A stretch of 64,000 nucleotides of DNA from CAYTLW01 sp964438735 (lineage in GTDB: Bacteria > Myxococcota_A > UBA9042), in assembly GCA_964438735.1 (NCBI GenBank), contig CAYTLW010000021.1, forward strand, positions 1 to 64,000, read 5' to 3'. Below the pieces are notes generated by a model. It searched no databases. It was given only the letters and a program-made list of their open reading frames with translations, and had not been told where the DNA came from. Each line of letters begins with the position of its first letter. The stretch's first letter is position 1. The translations under genes and the position numbers were made by a program. Shown here one piece after another: positions 31,754-39,115 of the stretch.

Positions 31754-33178
31754 GAACGCGATTTGCGCGGAGGCGCCGATGATGTCGAACGAGGTCTCCA
31801 TGAGGCCGGCGTTGGCGGGCAACCCCGTGTAACCCTGGCACTCATCTGGGCAGGGGCCGACCGGGCGGACCTGGAAGACCTTGCCGTAGGCCTCGTCCAC
31901 CTCTCGATTCTCCTGGAAGACGTGGCTGTAGGACAGCGACAGATCGACACCGAATACCTTGCCATGCACGCCCATGCCCAGCCCCACACGGTTGAAGGAG
32001 GGGAAGTCCAGATGACTGTAATTCTTGGGTACGGCGCCGTTCTCCACGAAACCGCCGGCGGACAGGCTCAGCGGCATGGACTCGGCGTTCCAGGTCCCGC
32101 CCAGGCGCACGCTGACGGTGTCGGTCCAGCGGCGTTGGATGCTGACATCCGGCGCGTCGTGGGCGGCGAAGAGCTTGATGGTGCCGTCCAGCTCTACGTC
32201 CATGGTCTCCATCATGGACCACGCCTCCCAGACCACGTTGAACTCCACGTCGAAGGCCTCGCGATCGCCCTGCATGTGGCGGTAGCGAATGCCCGCACGC
32301 GCCGTCGGCGGAATGGTCAACTCCAGGCTCGCTGACGAGCCGTCGATCTCCAGTTGTTCGTCGGTGAAGTCGGTCTGCTTCTCGATCCGATCGATGGAGA
32401 TGTCGCCCGTGGCCTTCAAGCGGGCCGGCATCACCCGGCCGGAGACCGCCACTTCGAGGTTGTCGTTGATGCGGAACCAGGCGCCGGCGATGGCCGACAC
32501 CGAAAGGGGCGCGGCCAGCGAGATGGTGGCGTGCACGTCGTTGGCGGCGAAGTAGGGGTTGAGCTTACCGCCCGTCGCCGCGTCGACGACCATGCTCATC
32601 TGGGTGTCGATCTGGTGCACGCCCTGCAGGGTCAGGCCGACCCCGTAGCGATCCTTCTTTCCCCAGGCCACGGCGGCGCTGTAGTAGACCAGCATCAGAT
32701 CCAGGCCGGTGAGCATGTAGCGCTGCCCGCCCATGATCGGCCATTTCTGGGTGCCCGAGGCATTGGGTCCGTAGACGCCGGCAGCGAATCGCCAGTCCGA
32801 CAGGCCAAAGTCGCTGGCCGCCACCAACATGCCGCCGATGAGGAACCACGGGGTCTCGTTATGGGTCGTTGCGAAGGGATCGCCCAGGTTCGCGTTGGCG
32901 TCGTGGGTGGCCGGCACGACGCTCTCGGCGCGGGTGAAGCTCGCCGGGGCGTGGAAGACGTTATGCGAGTAGAGCAATGACGTGCCCTTGTTCCGGATCA
33001 GCCCTGCAGGATTGTGTGCCAGGGCGCTCAGGTCATCCGCTCGGACGGTGAACGCGGTGCCTCGGGCGACCGCTCGGGCGCCGTTATCGGGCACCTCGAA
33101 GCCACCGGCGAGGGCCGTCATGGGCAGCGTGCACGCTGCGAAGATCAGCACCAGGCGGCGTATCGAGCCAGGTCCCAT
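31751..33178 (-). CDS. OmpP1/FadL/TodX-family outer-membrane channel
   Basis: 475 aa. The signal peptide ends at TALA. The mature N-terminus GGFEVPDNGARAVARGTAFTV followed by DLSALAHNPAGL is the FadL hatch/plug signature. The rest is alternating beta-strands of a 14-strand barrel and the protein ends in Phe, as outer-membrane proteins do. FadL proteins move long-chain fatty acids or other hydrophobic compounds across the outer membrane. Two Cys near the C-terminus (PCPDECQGY) are unusual for the family and may form a loop disulfide. GGAGG precedes ATG 33178. Divergent from a lipoprotein gene; no fad genes next to it apart from a 3-hydroxyacyl-CoA dehydrogenase 8 kb away. Confidence 0.88.
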   Translation of the reverse strand: MGPGSIRRLVLIFAACTLPMTALAGGFEVPDNGARAVARGTAFTVRADDLSALAHNPAGLIRNKGTSLLYSHNVFHAPASFTRAESVVPATHDANANLGDPFATTHNETPWFLIGGMLVAASDFGLSDWRFAAGVYGPNASGTQKWPIMGGQRYMLTGLDLMLVYYSAAVAWGKKDRYGVGLTLQGVHQIDTQMSMVVDAATGGKLNPYFAANDVHATISLAAPLSVSAIAGAWFRINDNLEVAVSGRVMPARLKATGDISIDRIEKQTDFTDEQLEIDGSSASLELTIPPTARAGIRYRHMQGDREAFDVEFNVVWEAWSMMETMDVELDGTIKLFAAHDAPDVSIQRRWTDTVSVRLGGTWNAESMPLSLSAGGFVENGAVPKNYSHLDFPSFNRVGLGMGVHGKVFGVDLSLSYSHVFQENREVDEAYGKVFQVRPVGPCPDECQGYTGLPANAGLMETSFDIIGASAQIAF

Positions 33179-33303
33179 CGAAAACCTCCGGCGGCTCCGG
33201 GCGAGGCCGCCCGCGGAGTTTTGACGCAACTGCGGGCGCTGTGCAAATCTGCCGTCCCGGCGCCGTGCGGCTGCCCGCCCGTAAGCGCAACAGGAGCCCG
33301 CTC

Positions 33304-34212
33304 ATGTCGAGTCGCATCCGCCCCTCGGCGCGTGCCATCACCGCGGCCGCATTTGCCCTGCTCTGCGGGGCGGTCGCGACCTGTTCCAATCCGACCGACG
33401 ACACGCCGAACAAGCTGCCCGATCCCGTCGGCGCCCAGGGCGACGGCGGCGGAGACGCGACGTGTGGCACTTGTGACTGCCTCAAGCCGGGCACCTGGTA
33501 TCGCTACACTGAGCTGCAACTGACCTCCATCGACTACCACGAAGATCACGTCATCACGCAGGTGCTCAACCCGCTCTGGCAGGCGGATATCGACGGCGGC
33601 GAGTTGGACTTCTTCATGGAGGTGCAGAAGGTCAGCGCCAGCGAGGTGGTCGTACGGGTCGTCAACGGCGCCCGCATCGCCAACGGCACCGAGATCTGCC
33701 TGTTGGAGTACACCGGGGTCGAGGTGGTCCACCCGCGTCAGGGCTGCTGCCTGGGCGCCTCCAAAGAGACCGGCATGAACGTCTACGCGGGCACGCATGT
33801 GAACCCGAAGAACTGCGCTCCCAATCTGCCCGTCAAGCACGTGATCCCGGTCCGCAAGGCCGTGCTCGACACCAAGGTGATGCCCGACGGCGTGGATGGC
33901 TGCAGCGAGGTCACCGGCACCCTGATCTCGGGTTCCCTGGCCGTCGCCGCGCTCGAGAAGACGTGCACCTGCCTCAACCCCGGCAAACAAGCTGAGGCAT
34001 GCGGCGATCTGGACGCGAGCTTCGATGACGGCAAGAAGCCCGGCTGCGGGGGCTGCAGCGACAAGTACCAGAACTTGATGTCGCTGCTGACCAAGTTCAA
34101 CCCGAAGCTGACCTTCGAGTGCACCGCGCCCGACGGCAGCCCGGCCGCCTGCCTGTCGGCCCGATTCAAGGGCGTGCGCATCGATTCGCCGCCCAAACCC
34201 TGCCCGAAATAG
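33304..34212 (+). CDS. Cys-rich secreted protein or lipoprotein
   Basis: 302 aa. Hydrophobic N-terminal segment ending in VATCSNP, which could be a weak lipobox or a signal-peptide end, followed by a Gly/Asp spacer. The mature part has about 20 Cys in pairs (TCGTCDC, GCC, CTC, CGGC), so it is probably disulfide-rich and extracytoplasmic. No family recognised. AGGAG before ATG 33304. A GC hairpin lies just past the stop. Confidence 0.75.
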   Translation: MSSRIRPSARAITAAAFALLCGAVATCSNPTDDTPNKLPDPVGAQGDGGGDATCGTCDCLKPGTWYRYTELQLTSIDYHEDHVITQVLNPLWQADIDGGELDFFMEVQKVSASEVVVRVVNGARIANGTEICLLEYTGVEVVHPRQGCCLGASKETGMNVYAGTHVNPKNCAPNLPVKHVIPVRKAVLDTKVMPDGVDGCSEVTGTLISGSLAVAALEKTCTCLNPGKQAEACGDLDASFDDGKKPGCGGCSDKYQNLMSLLTKFNPKLTFECTAPDGSPAACLSARFKGVRIDSPPKPCPK

Positions 34213-34242
34213 CGCCAGGACGACAGCGCCAAAAAAGGCTCC

Positions 34243-34272
34243 GGCGCGACGGCCTGGTCGGGCCATCGCGCC
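34243..34272 (+). terminator. GC hairpin past the Cys-rich lipoprotein gene
   Basis: GGCGCG at 34243..34248 pairs with CGCGCC at 34267..34272, with further GGCC/GGCC pairing inside. It starts 30 bp after the stop. No T-run follows, so termination without Rho is uncertain. Confidence 0.35.
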
Positions 34273-34299
34273 GATGCGGGTACTCCCCAGTACGTTCTT

Positions 34300-34468
34300 T
34301 AGGAGCTTGATTCGCTACGGAGGTTCTGCCGATGGTCGTCGAGGTGCAAGGCAGGTGTGTTCTGCAAGCCGCAGGACTGGCCGTAGTCAATTCAAGGTCT
34401 TGCAGGGCCCGCATGCCGCCGCCAGATCGGCGGCCAACGGCGGGACCGTAGTGTGAATCAAGCTCCTA
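34300..34468. repeat. 169-bp element bounded by 14-bp perfect inverted repeats
   Basis: TAGGAGCTTGATTC at 34300..34313 and its exact reverse complement at 34455..34468 bound the element. After a 2-bp size difference both arms go on with CTACGG (read inward), so the termini extend to about 21-23 bp. Inside are smaller palindromes: CTGCAAG/CTTGCAG, and GCCGCCG followed by CGGCGGC. The right arm includes the stop codon of the Cys miniprotein gene. No transposase, no clear target duplication. It could be a MITE-like relic, a structured RNA or the 3' end structure of the miniprotein transcript. Confidence 0.6.
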
Positions 34469-34684
34469 GATGCTGTTGGCGAACTGCGCGCGGTTGTGGC
34501 AGCCCTGCGGGCAGCGCCAGCAGGCCGAGCGGCGGCTGGCGAACGCGTTCGCGTTCATATAGTCCTCGAGGCACTTCTCGAGCGACAGGCGGCGTCGACG
34601 GGGACGGCAGTAGAACTCTTCTTCCAACGCAAGCGCCGGGCTTCGGGCTTTGCGTCGCTGCAGCGTCGTAGCGGTCAGCTTCAT
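34466..34684 (-). CDS. 72-aa Cys-rich miniprotein, divergent from Rrf2 regulator
   Basis: Five Cys: C26, C38, and the cluster C55-x2-C58-x3-C62 followed by His63. The N-terminal half is basic (RRKARSP, RPRRRRLSLEK). The Cys/His set could hold zinc or an Fe-S cluster. The start is firm: GGAGGA stands before ATG 34684. A good promoter (TTGACA, 16 bp, TATTCT) lies 95 bp upstream, bracketed by two palindromes. The divergent neighbour is an Rrf2-type regulator with its own Cys cluster. No family name recognised. A role in iron-sulfur, nitrosative or redox stress is an inference from the neighbour only. Confidence 0.75.
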   Translation of the reverse strand: MKLTATTLQRRKARSPALALEEEFYCRPRRRRLSLEKCLEDYMNANAFASRRSACWRCPQGCHNRAQFANSI

Positions 34685-34754
34685 CGTCGTTCCTCCGGAG
34701 GGGACCTGTCGGGTCGGGGACCTCTCCGGGCCCTGAGGTGGCCCGGCATGAAGT

Positions 34755-34771
34755 AGGACCTTTTTAGTCCT
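34755..34771. promoter_or_regulatory. Operator-like palindrome, promoter-proximal
   Basis: AGGAC-(7)-GTCCT, read on the minus strand as AGGACTAAAAAGGTCCT. It lies just downstream of the -10 box of the miniprotein promoter, over the likely transcription start, where a bound repressor would block initiation. It resembles the second palindrome at 34816 and, in its GGACT/A-run/AGTCC look, IscR-type Rrf2 sites. Confidence 0.5.
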
Positions 34772-34778
34772 CTTTTGA

Positions 34779-34806
34779 AGAATACCCCTCCCGGATGCCC
34801 TGTCAA
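34779..34806 (-). promoter_or_regulatory. Sigma-70-type promoter of the Cys miniprotein gene
   Basis: Minus strand: perfect -35 TTGACA (34806..34801), 16-bp spacer, -10 TATTCT (34784..34779). The best sigma-70 match I found in the window; it points at the 72-aa miniprotein gene. Confidence 0.6.
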
Positions 34807-34815
34807 CCCTAAATC

Positions 34816-34831
34816 GGACCAGTTAAGGTCC
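34816..34831. promoter_or_regulatory. Operator-like palindrome, promoter-distal
   Basis: GGACC-(6)-GGTCC just upstream of the -35 box. With the site at 34755..34771 it brackets the promoter. Both are followed by a T-run on the plus strand, so a terminator reading was considered, but they sit between two divergent genes and follow no plus-strand gene. Confidence 0.45.
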
Positions 34832-34896
34832 TTTTTCAGACCCTGCCCGAAGAGCGCGTGGATCCGTTGGGTTTCATGCAGATCGGCGCATGTCTC

Positions 34897-34925
34897 TTGC
34901 CGAGGTACGCGCCCGACCATAGGTT
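34897..34925 (+). promoter_or_regulatory. Possible promoter of the Rrf2-family gene
   Basis: TTGCCG, 17-bp spacer, TAGGTT, ending 21 bp before the ATG. A moderate match only. Confidence 0.3.
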
Positions 34926-34946
34926 TGCTATGCAGGGGGTTGCTGG

Positions 34947-35426
34947 ATGCTCAAGCTGAGCAAAAAAGCCGAATATGGACTGCTGGTGTTGCACCATCTC
35001 GGTGAACTCGACGCCGGCAGCAAGGCGACCGTAGCCGAGATCGCGGACATCCAGGGTGTGCCGCGTGGACTCCTGGCCAAGGTGATGCAGACGCTGAAGC
35101 GCGCTGGCGTGCTCTCCTCCACCAAGGGGGTGACCGGCGGCTACTCGCTGGCGAGACCGCTGAACCAGATCTACTTCCTCGAGGTGGTTCGCCTGTTCGA
35201 GGAGTACGTGGGCATCAGTCGATGCAGCGATCCGGGGCCTGTGCCCTGCGATCGGGTCGACTGCTGCGCGCTGGTGACGCCCATGATGACCCTGAACGCC
35301 TATGTCATGGGCCACCTGCAACTGCTGACCATGGACGCCTTCCTGGCCCGCACCCCGGAGCGGGGAGCGAGGCGCAGCAGCGGCACCCACGTGGCCACCT
35401 CCGAGCTGCGAATCGACCCCGCCTGA
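34947..35426 (+). CDS. Rrf2-family transcriptional regulator with Cys cluster
   Basis: 159 aa. Winged-helix DNA-binding domain from the N-terminus (MLKLSKKAEYGLLVLHHLGE; IADIQGVPRGLLAKVMQTLKRAGVL; GVTGGYSLAR). Four Cys follow, C93-x7-C101-x4-C106-C107, in the place where IscR, NsrR and RsrR carry their Fe-S ligands; the spacing differs from IscR (x5, x5 type). It probably senses Fe-S status, NO or redox state. Divergent from the Cys-rich miniprotein, with palindromes in the shared 262-bp region, so it likely controls that gene and perhaps itself. No isc or suf genes in the window. Confidence 0.88.
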   Translation: MLKLSKKAEYGLLVLHHLGELDAGSKATVAEIADIQGVPRGLLAKVMQTLKRAGVLSSTKGVTGGYSLARPLNQIYFLEVVRLFEEYVGISRCSDPGPVPCDRVDCCALVTPMMTLNAYVMGHLQLLTMDAFLARTPERGARRSSGTHVATSELRIDPA

Positions 35427-35596
35427 TCGCCCCACAAATCGGTGACTTTCCGCGCGCCCTCGGGGCAGATCAAAAGGCTTGCTTCGACACGGGTTCTTGT
35501 GGCAGGCTGCCGACCCTTTCGCGGGCCCCGACATCATTCGGAGCGACCCGCACCGGAGTCCCGGAGGCGGTGCGCCCGGGCAGGAGAGTCGACGAG

Positions 35597-35902
35597 ATGG
35601 TGGATCAGGTGAACGAACGCGACGCCAAGGGTGACGCGCAGAAGCCGCGCACCGCGCGCCCCCGTCGGGCGTCCGCTCGCGCTGTTGAATTCCGAGCGCT
35701 CGAGGTGGCGGTGCACGACGGCAACGTCAACCGCGCGCTGTCGATGCTCAAGCGCAAGATGGCCAACGAGGGCATCTACAAGGAGCTGCGCAAGCGCCGC
35801 TTCTACGAGAAGCCCTCCGAAGAGAAGAAGCGGCGCAGCCGTGAAGCCGAGCGGCGCCGCAAGAAGGCGCTGCGCCTGGCACGCGAGCGCGGGTACCGCT
35901 AG
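35597..35902 (+). CDS. rpsU: 30S ribosomal protein S21
   Basis: 101 aa. The S21 core runs from about residue 30 (VEFRALEVAVHDGNVNRALS; IYKELRKRRFYEKPSEEKKR) to a basic tail. S21 helps 30S subunits start translation. The protein has an extra N-terminal stretch of about 30 charged residues compared with the usual 60-70 aa family members. AGGAG lies about 10 bases before ATG 35597. The frame is open further upstream to 35222, but that overlaps the regulator gene and is not S21. Confidence 0.92.
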   Translation: MVDQVNERDAKGDAQKPRTARPRRASARAVEFRALEVAVHDGNVNRALSMLKRKMANEGIYKELRKRRFYEKPSEEKKRRSREAERRRKKALRLARERGYR

Positions 35903-35946
35903 GCGGCATAACTCCGCCCCGACCCGATCCCCCGCACGACAGGCCC

Positions 35947-35965
35947 GCGCCCTTATCACGGGCGC
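35947..35965 (+). terminator. Short GC hairpin after rpsU
   Basis: GCGCCC / GGGCGC around a 7-base loop, 45 bp past the rpsU stop. No T-run, so the call is weak. Confidence 0.3.
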
Positions 35966-36025
35966 AATGACAAGCCCGCCGCGATGGATGCGGTCGCCAG
36001 CCGGGGCGACGGCATGGGGGGCATC

Positions 36026-37150
36026 ATGCACGGCACCGGTCGACTGCGACGTCATATCGCATTGTTCATCGTCGCGTTATTCGCGGCCGTCTGCCTGAGC
36101 GCGACACCAGCGCCCGCAGACGTGCTCGGCGGCCGCACCGCGGCCAGCATCGCCAAAAAGAAGAAGAAGCGGAAGAAGAAGCGGCGCAAGCGCCGCCGCC
36201 GTCGTCGCCGCAAGAAGGCCAAGAAGGTCGAGCAGGCACCGCCCGCCGCCGAGGCCGTGGCGCCCGCGCCGCCGCCGCCACCGACCAAGACTCCCGCAGC
36301 GTCAGCGCCCGCCGCTGCCGCACCAGGGGCCGCTGCAGGTGCCCCGGTCGTGGCGCCGCACGCGGTTGTGCCCACGACGCCAGCCCCCGTTCCGGCCTCG
36401 ACGCGACCGCCGATTGGTGCCATGCCAACTCACGAGGCGCCGCGGGTCTACGGCCCCGAAGAGCCGCTCTGGGGCGGCTTCTTCCTGTCGCTGAACGTGG
36501 GCTACTCCAACAGCGGCGGACAGGCCGGTCCTTTGATCCCACAGCCCCGGGGTGGCTCGCTGAACGGCACGCTTTCTCTGGGCGGCGTTGCCTGGAAGGA
36601 CTGGCCGCAGCAACCCTGCACGGGTCTGTTTGAGAGTCATTGCTACAGCGGAGCTGTGACCACCGACGTTGGCGCCGGCCTCGCTGCCGCCTTCCAGGTG
36701 GGCTACAACGTGGCCGGCTATGTCTCGTTCTGGGGTGACATCTCCTGGCACGGTAGTTTTGGAAGCAAATCCGACACGGCAGGTGCCGGCACCGCAGCAA
36801 TCATGATCGGCCTGCATCCGCTGCGATTCTGGCGTCCAGATGCGCCATTCGACCTGCGCTTGTACGGCGGATTCGGCTTCTTCGAAATCCTGTACTACTA
36901 CGAAACGCACCTGGATGTTGCCAATGAGCCCAAGGGCAAGTCATGGCTCGGCACCTCGATCCCCTTCGGCTTGAGCTTCGAGTACCGCATCCCCGACTCG
37001 GTCTTCGCCATGGGCGTCGATCTGCGTTTCGTCAGCGGCGCATATGACGAGTGGGTCTACAACTACGACAATGACCAGAAGTCCGCGCTATCGCCGCCGA
37101 TCACCACCTTCCGCTTCGAGCCGCGTGTGGTGATGGGCTGGCATTTCTGA
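36026..37150 (+). CDS. Outer-membrane beta-barrel protein with poly-Lys/Arg stretch
   Basis: 374 aa from ATG 36026 (G-run just upstream; ATGs at 35984 and 36014 are alternatives). The signal peptide ends near TPAPADV. About 10 residues later comes a 21-residue run made only of Lys and Arg, then a Pro/Ala linker of about 75 residues, then a beta-barrel of about 215 residues (GGFFLSLNVGYSNSGG; LRLYGGFGFFEILYYYE; FRFEPRVVMGWHF) ending in Phe. The strongly basic, extended periplasmic or outer part could bind peptidoglycan, LPS or nucleic acid. No known family beyond a generic OMP fold. Confidence 0.75.
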   Translation: MHGTGRLRRHIALFIVALFAAVCLSATPAPADVLGGRTAASIAKKKKKRKKKRRKRRRRRRRKKAKKVEQAPPAAEAVAPAPPPPPTKTPAASAPAAAAPGAAAGAPVVAPHAVVPTTPAPVPASTRPPIGAMPTHEAPRVYGPEEPLWGGFFLSLNVGYSNSGGQAGPLIPQPRGGSLNGTLSLGGVAWKDWPQQPCTGLFESHCYSGAVTTDVGAGLAAAFQVGYNVAGYVSFWGDISWHGSFGSKSDTAGAGTAAIMIGLHPLRFWRPDAPFDLRLYGGFGFFEILYYYETHLDVANEPKGKSWLGTSIPFGLSFEYRIPDSVFAMGVDLRFVSGAYDEWVYNYDNDQKSALSPPITTFRFEPRVVMGWHF

Positions 37151-37214
37151 GCCTGCCCGCGCTGCCCGGTCGCGCGCCATGGATGCCCGGCAGGCGCGGT
37201 GTTAGGCTGCGCCC

Positions 37215-39074
37215 ATGAGCCGAACCGCCTGTCGACGTCGTCGCGCCTGTCCTGGCAGGGCCGTGCTCTGGCTGCTCGCGATCGGGTCGATTGCGGGTTG
37301 TTCGACACTCTTCCCTGGCGCCGACGAGGCCGCCACCGCCGATGCCGGCGGCCCTCCGACCCATTCGCTTGGCATCGTGGCGGTCGATACGTGGCGACCG
37401 CCGGCTGGCGACGCGGTCGCGATCGCCCCCGATGCTGGCACCGGTCGACGTGGCCTCTTCGACGTGGTCTGGCCGGTCGATCTCGGGCAGCGAGCTGCCG
37501 ACGACGCTGGCTCGAGCGAAGAGGATGCAGGGCCGCCGGATGCGGTGGCGGATGTGGGTGACCCGGGCTCGGACGCCGGCCCCGCGGACGATGTGGCGGT
37601 CGACGCAGCAGCGGACGTCTTCGAGTCGGACACCGCAGACCCGGACGCTGGCGGCTCGGACGCCGGCGAATTGCACACGGCCGACCTGGATGTGGCCAAT
37701 CTGGATGTGAGCGAACCGGATGCAGCAGAGGCGGATACAGCCGCGCTGGACGCAGGCGAGCAGGACACATCCGCGCCGGACACAGGCGAACCCGACACGA
37801 CAAACCCCGATGCAGAGACCATGGACGCGGGTCCGATCGACGGCGGCGGTCCAGATGTCGATCCGAACGTCGAGAGCTGTGACAAGATCGACAACGACGG
37901 TGACGGCCTCATCGATGAGGATTGCCTGCCGGCGCCGAACCTGAGCGCCGGTCAGGTGTGGCTCGATCGCGGCCTCTACGAAAACGCCTTCGGGCCACAG
38001 GTCGGACCGCTGGTGGCCGGAACGTTGCCCGCGGAGGGACACCGGATGCTCGCGGTCGCACGGGATCAATCGCCCAAGGCAGCCCTGCTCTGGGCCGATT
38101 CCCTGGTCTCGCCGAGCGGCGCCAGCTGGCTGTCACACGACAAGTGGGCCACCTCGGCCAATCGCGGTGGCCCCGCCGTGCATGTATCCAGCCTGCTGGT
38201 CGGCGGGGCGCCACAGATCCCGGTCAAGGACGGAATCTGGAAGGTCGGCTTTGCGCGCACCTTGGAACTGCCAACGACTCCCAAAGCGCCGCTGGTGGCC
38301 GGCTGGGTCAACGTGAGCTGGCTGCTGGCGCCCAAGCTGGGCAACAGCAAGGCGAGCGTCGACCTGGACGTGTATTGCATCGGCGGCGCGCCCATGTCGG
38401 CGGCGAACATGGCCAAATCGCCCCTGTGGACCGCTATCAGCAAGCGCATCGAGAAGCTCTGGGCCGGCGCCCAAATCGAGGTGGGCACCGTGACCTTCAC
38501 CGATGTGCTGGGCAACGATGGCAAGAAGTTCCTCTACGTGGACGACGTGGGCAACGCCAACCCCGGCAACGAAATGGACGACCTCTTCGGACTCAGCGGC
38601 AAGTACAAGCCGAAGTCCAAGGCGCTGTCGATCTTCCTCGTGGCGGCGCTGCTGGACAAGGATGTGCCCGTGGCCGCCGGCATCACGGGCCAGCTCGGCG
38701 GCCTGGCTGGGCTACCGGGCAGCCGATTGAGCGGCATGGCCATCGCGATGCCCCTGGACGAGGTCAACAAGGGCATGAAGCAGGACCCCACGGGCGAGCT
38801 GCTGGGCGACGTCTACGGCGCGGTCATCGCGCACGAACTGGGTCACTTTCTGGGTCTTTGGCATCCCATCGAGAGCGACGGCACGTTGCTTGATCCGATT
38901 GGCGATACACCGCAATGCAACGCCCCGCCGGGCACGACCGTGTTCGGCTCCCAGGTCTGCCCGGACGCCGCGAAGAACCTGATGTTCTGGTCGTACCATC
39001 CCAAGGCCCTGCAGGTGAGCGACGGGCAGAAGACCGTGGTACGAAGGCATCCCAGCCTTGTCGCGATCCCCTGA
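37215..39074 (+). CDS. Metzincin-type metalloprotease lipoprotein
   Basis: 619 aa. Lipobox IGSIAGC. Residues about 35-215 are a low-complexity Asp/Ala/Thr/Glu stalk. A MopE-like segment with calcium-type Asp pattern follows (CDKIDNDGDGLIDEDC). The C-terminal 400 aa is a metalloprotease: zinc motif H540-E541-L-G-H544-x2-G547-x2-H550, a DPIGDTPQC segment after it as in M43 pappalysin-like enzymes, and a Met-turn candidate NLMFWSY. All three His and the Glu are present, so it should be active on the cell surface. An acidic stalk lifting the enzyme from the outer membrane is an inference. Confidence 0.82.
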   Translation: MSRTACRRRRACPGRAVLWLLAIGSIAGCSTLFPGADEAATADAGGPPTHSLGIVAVDTWRPPAGDAVAIAPDAGTGRRGLFDVVWPVDLGQRAADDAGSSEEDAGPPDAVADVGDPGSDAGPADDVAVDAAADVFESDTADPDAGGSDAGELHTADLDVANLDVSEPDAAEADTAALDAGEQDTSAPDTGEPDTTNPDAETMDAGPIDGGGPDVDPNVESCDKIDNDGDGLIDEDCLPAPNLSAGQVWLDRGLYENAFGPQVGPLVAGTLPAEGHRMLAVARDQSPKAALLWADSLVSPSGASWLSHDKWATSANRGGPAVHVSSLLVGGAPQIPVKDGIWKVGFARTLELPTTPKAPLVAGWVNVSWLLAPKLGNSKASVDLDVYCIGGAPMSAANMAKSPLWTAISKRIEKLWAGAQIEVGTVTFTDVLGNDGKKFLYVDDVGNANPGNEMDDLFGLSGKYKPKSKALSIFLVAALLDKDVPVAAGITGQLGGLAGLPGSRLSGMAIAMPLDEVNKGMKQDPTGELLGDVYGAVIAHELGHFLGLWHPIESDGTLLDPIGDTPQCNAPPGTTVFGSQVCPDAAKNLMFWSYHPKALQVSDGQKTVVRRHPSLVAIP

Positions 39075-39115
39075 GTACCGCTCGACAGGCCGCTGGCCAG
39101 GAGTGAGAGCAGCAT

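Noticed and set aside
34274..34456. 60-aa plus-strand ORF inside the inverted-repeat element
   Set aside because: No ribosome site, Arg/Ser-rich sequence and no start context; it is best explained by chance.
34300..34468. Integron attC site
   Set aside because: The element has inverted repeats and internal pairing but lacks the GTTRRRY / RYYYAAC core sites, and no integrase is near.
34755..34836. Two Rho-independent terminators on the plus strand
   Set aside because: Both palindromes precede T-runs, but stems are only 5-6 bp, no plus-strand gene ends just before them, and they bracket a strong promoter on the minus strand. Operators fit better.
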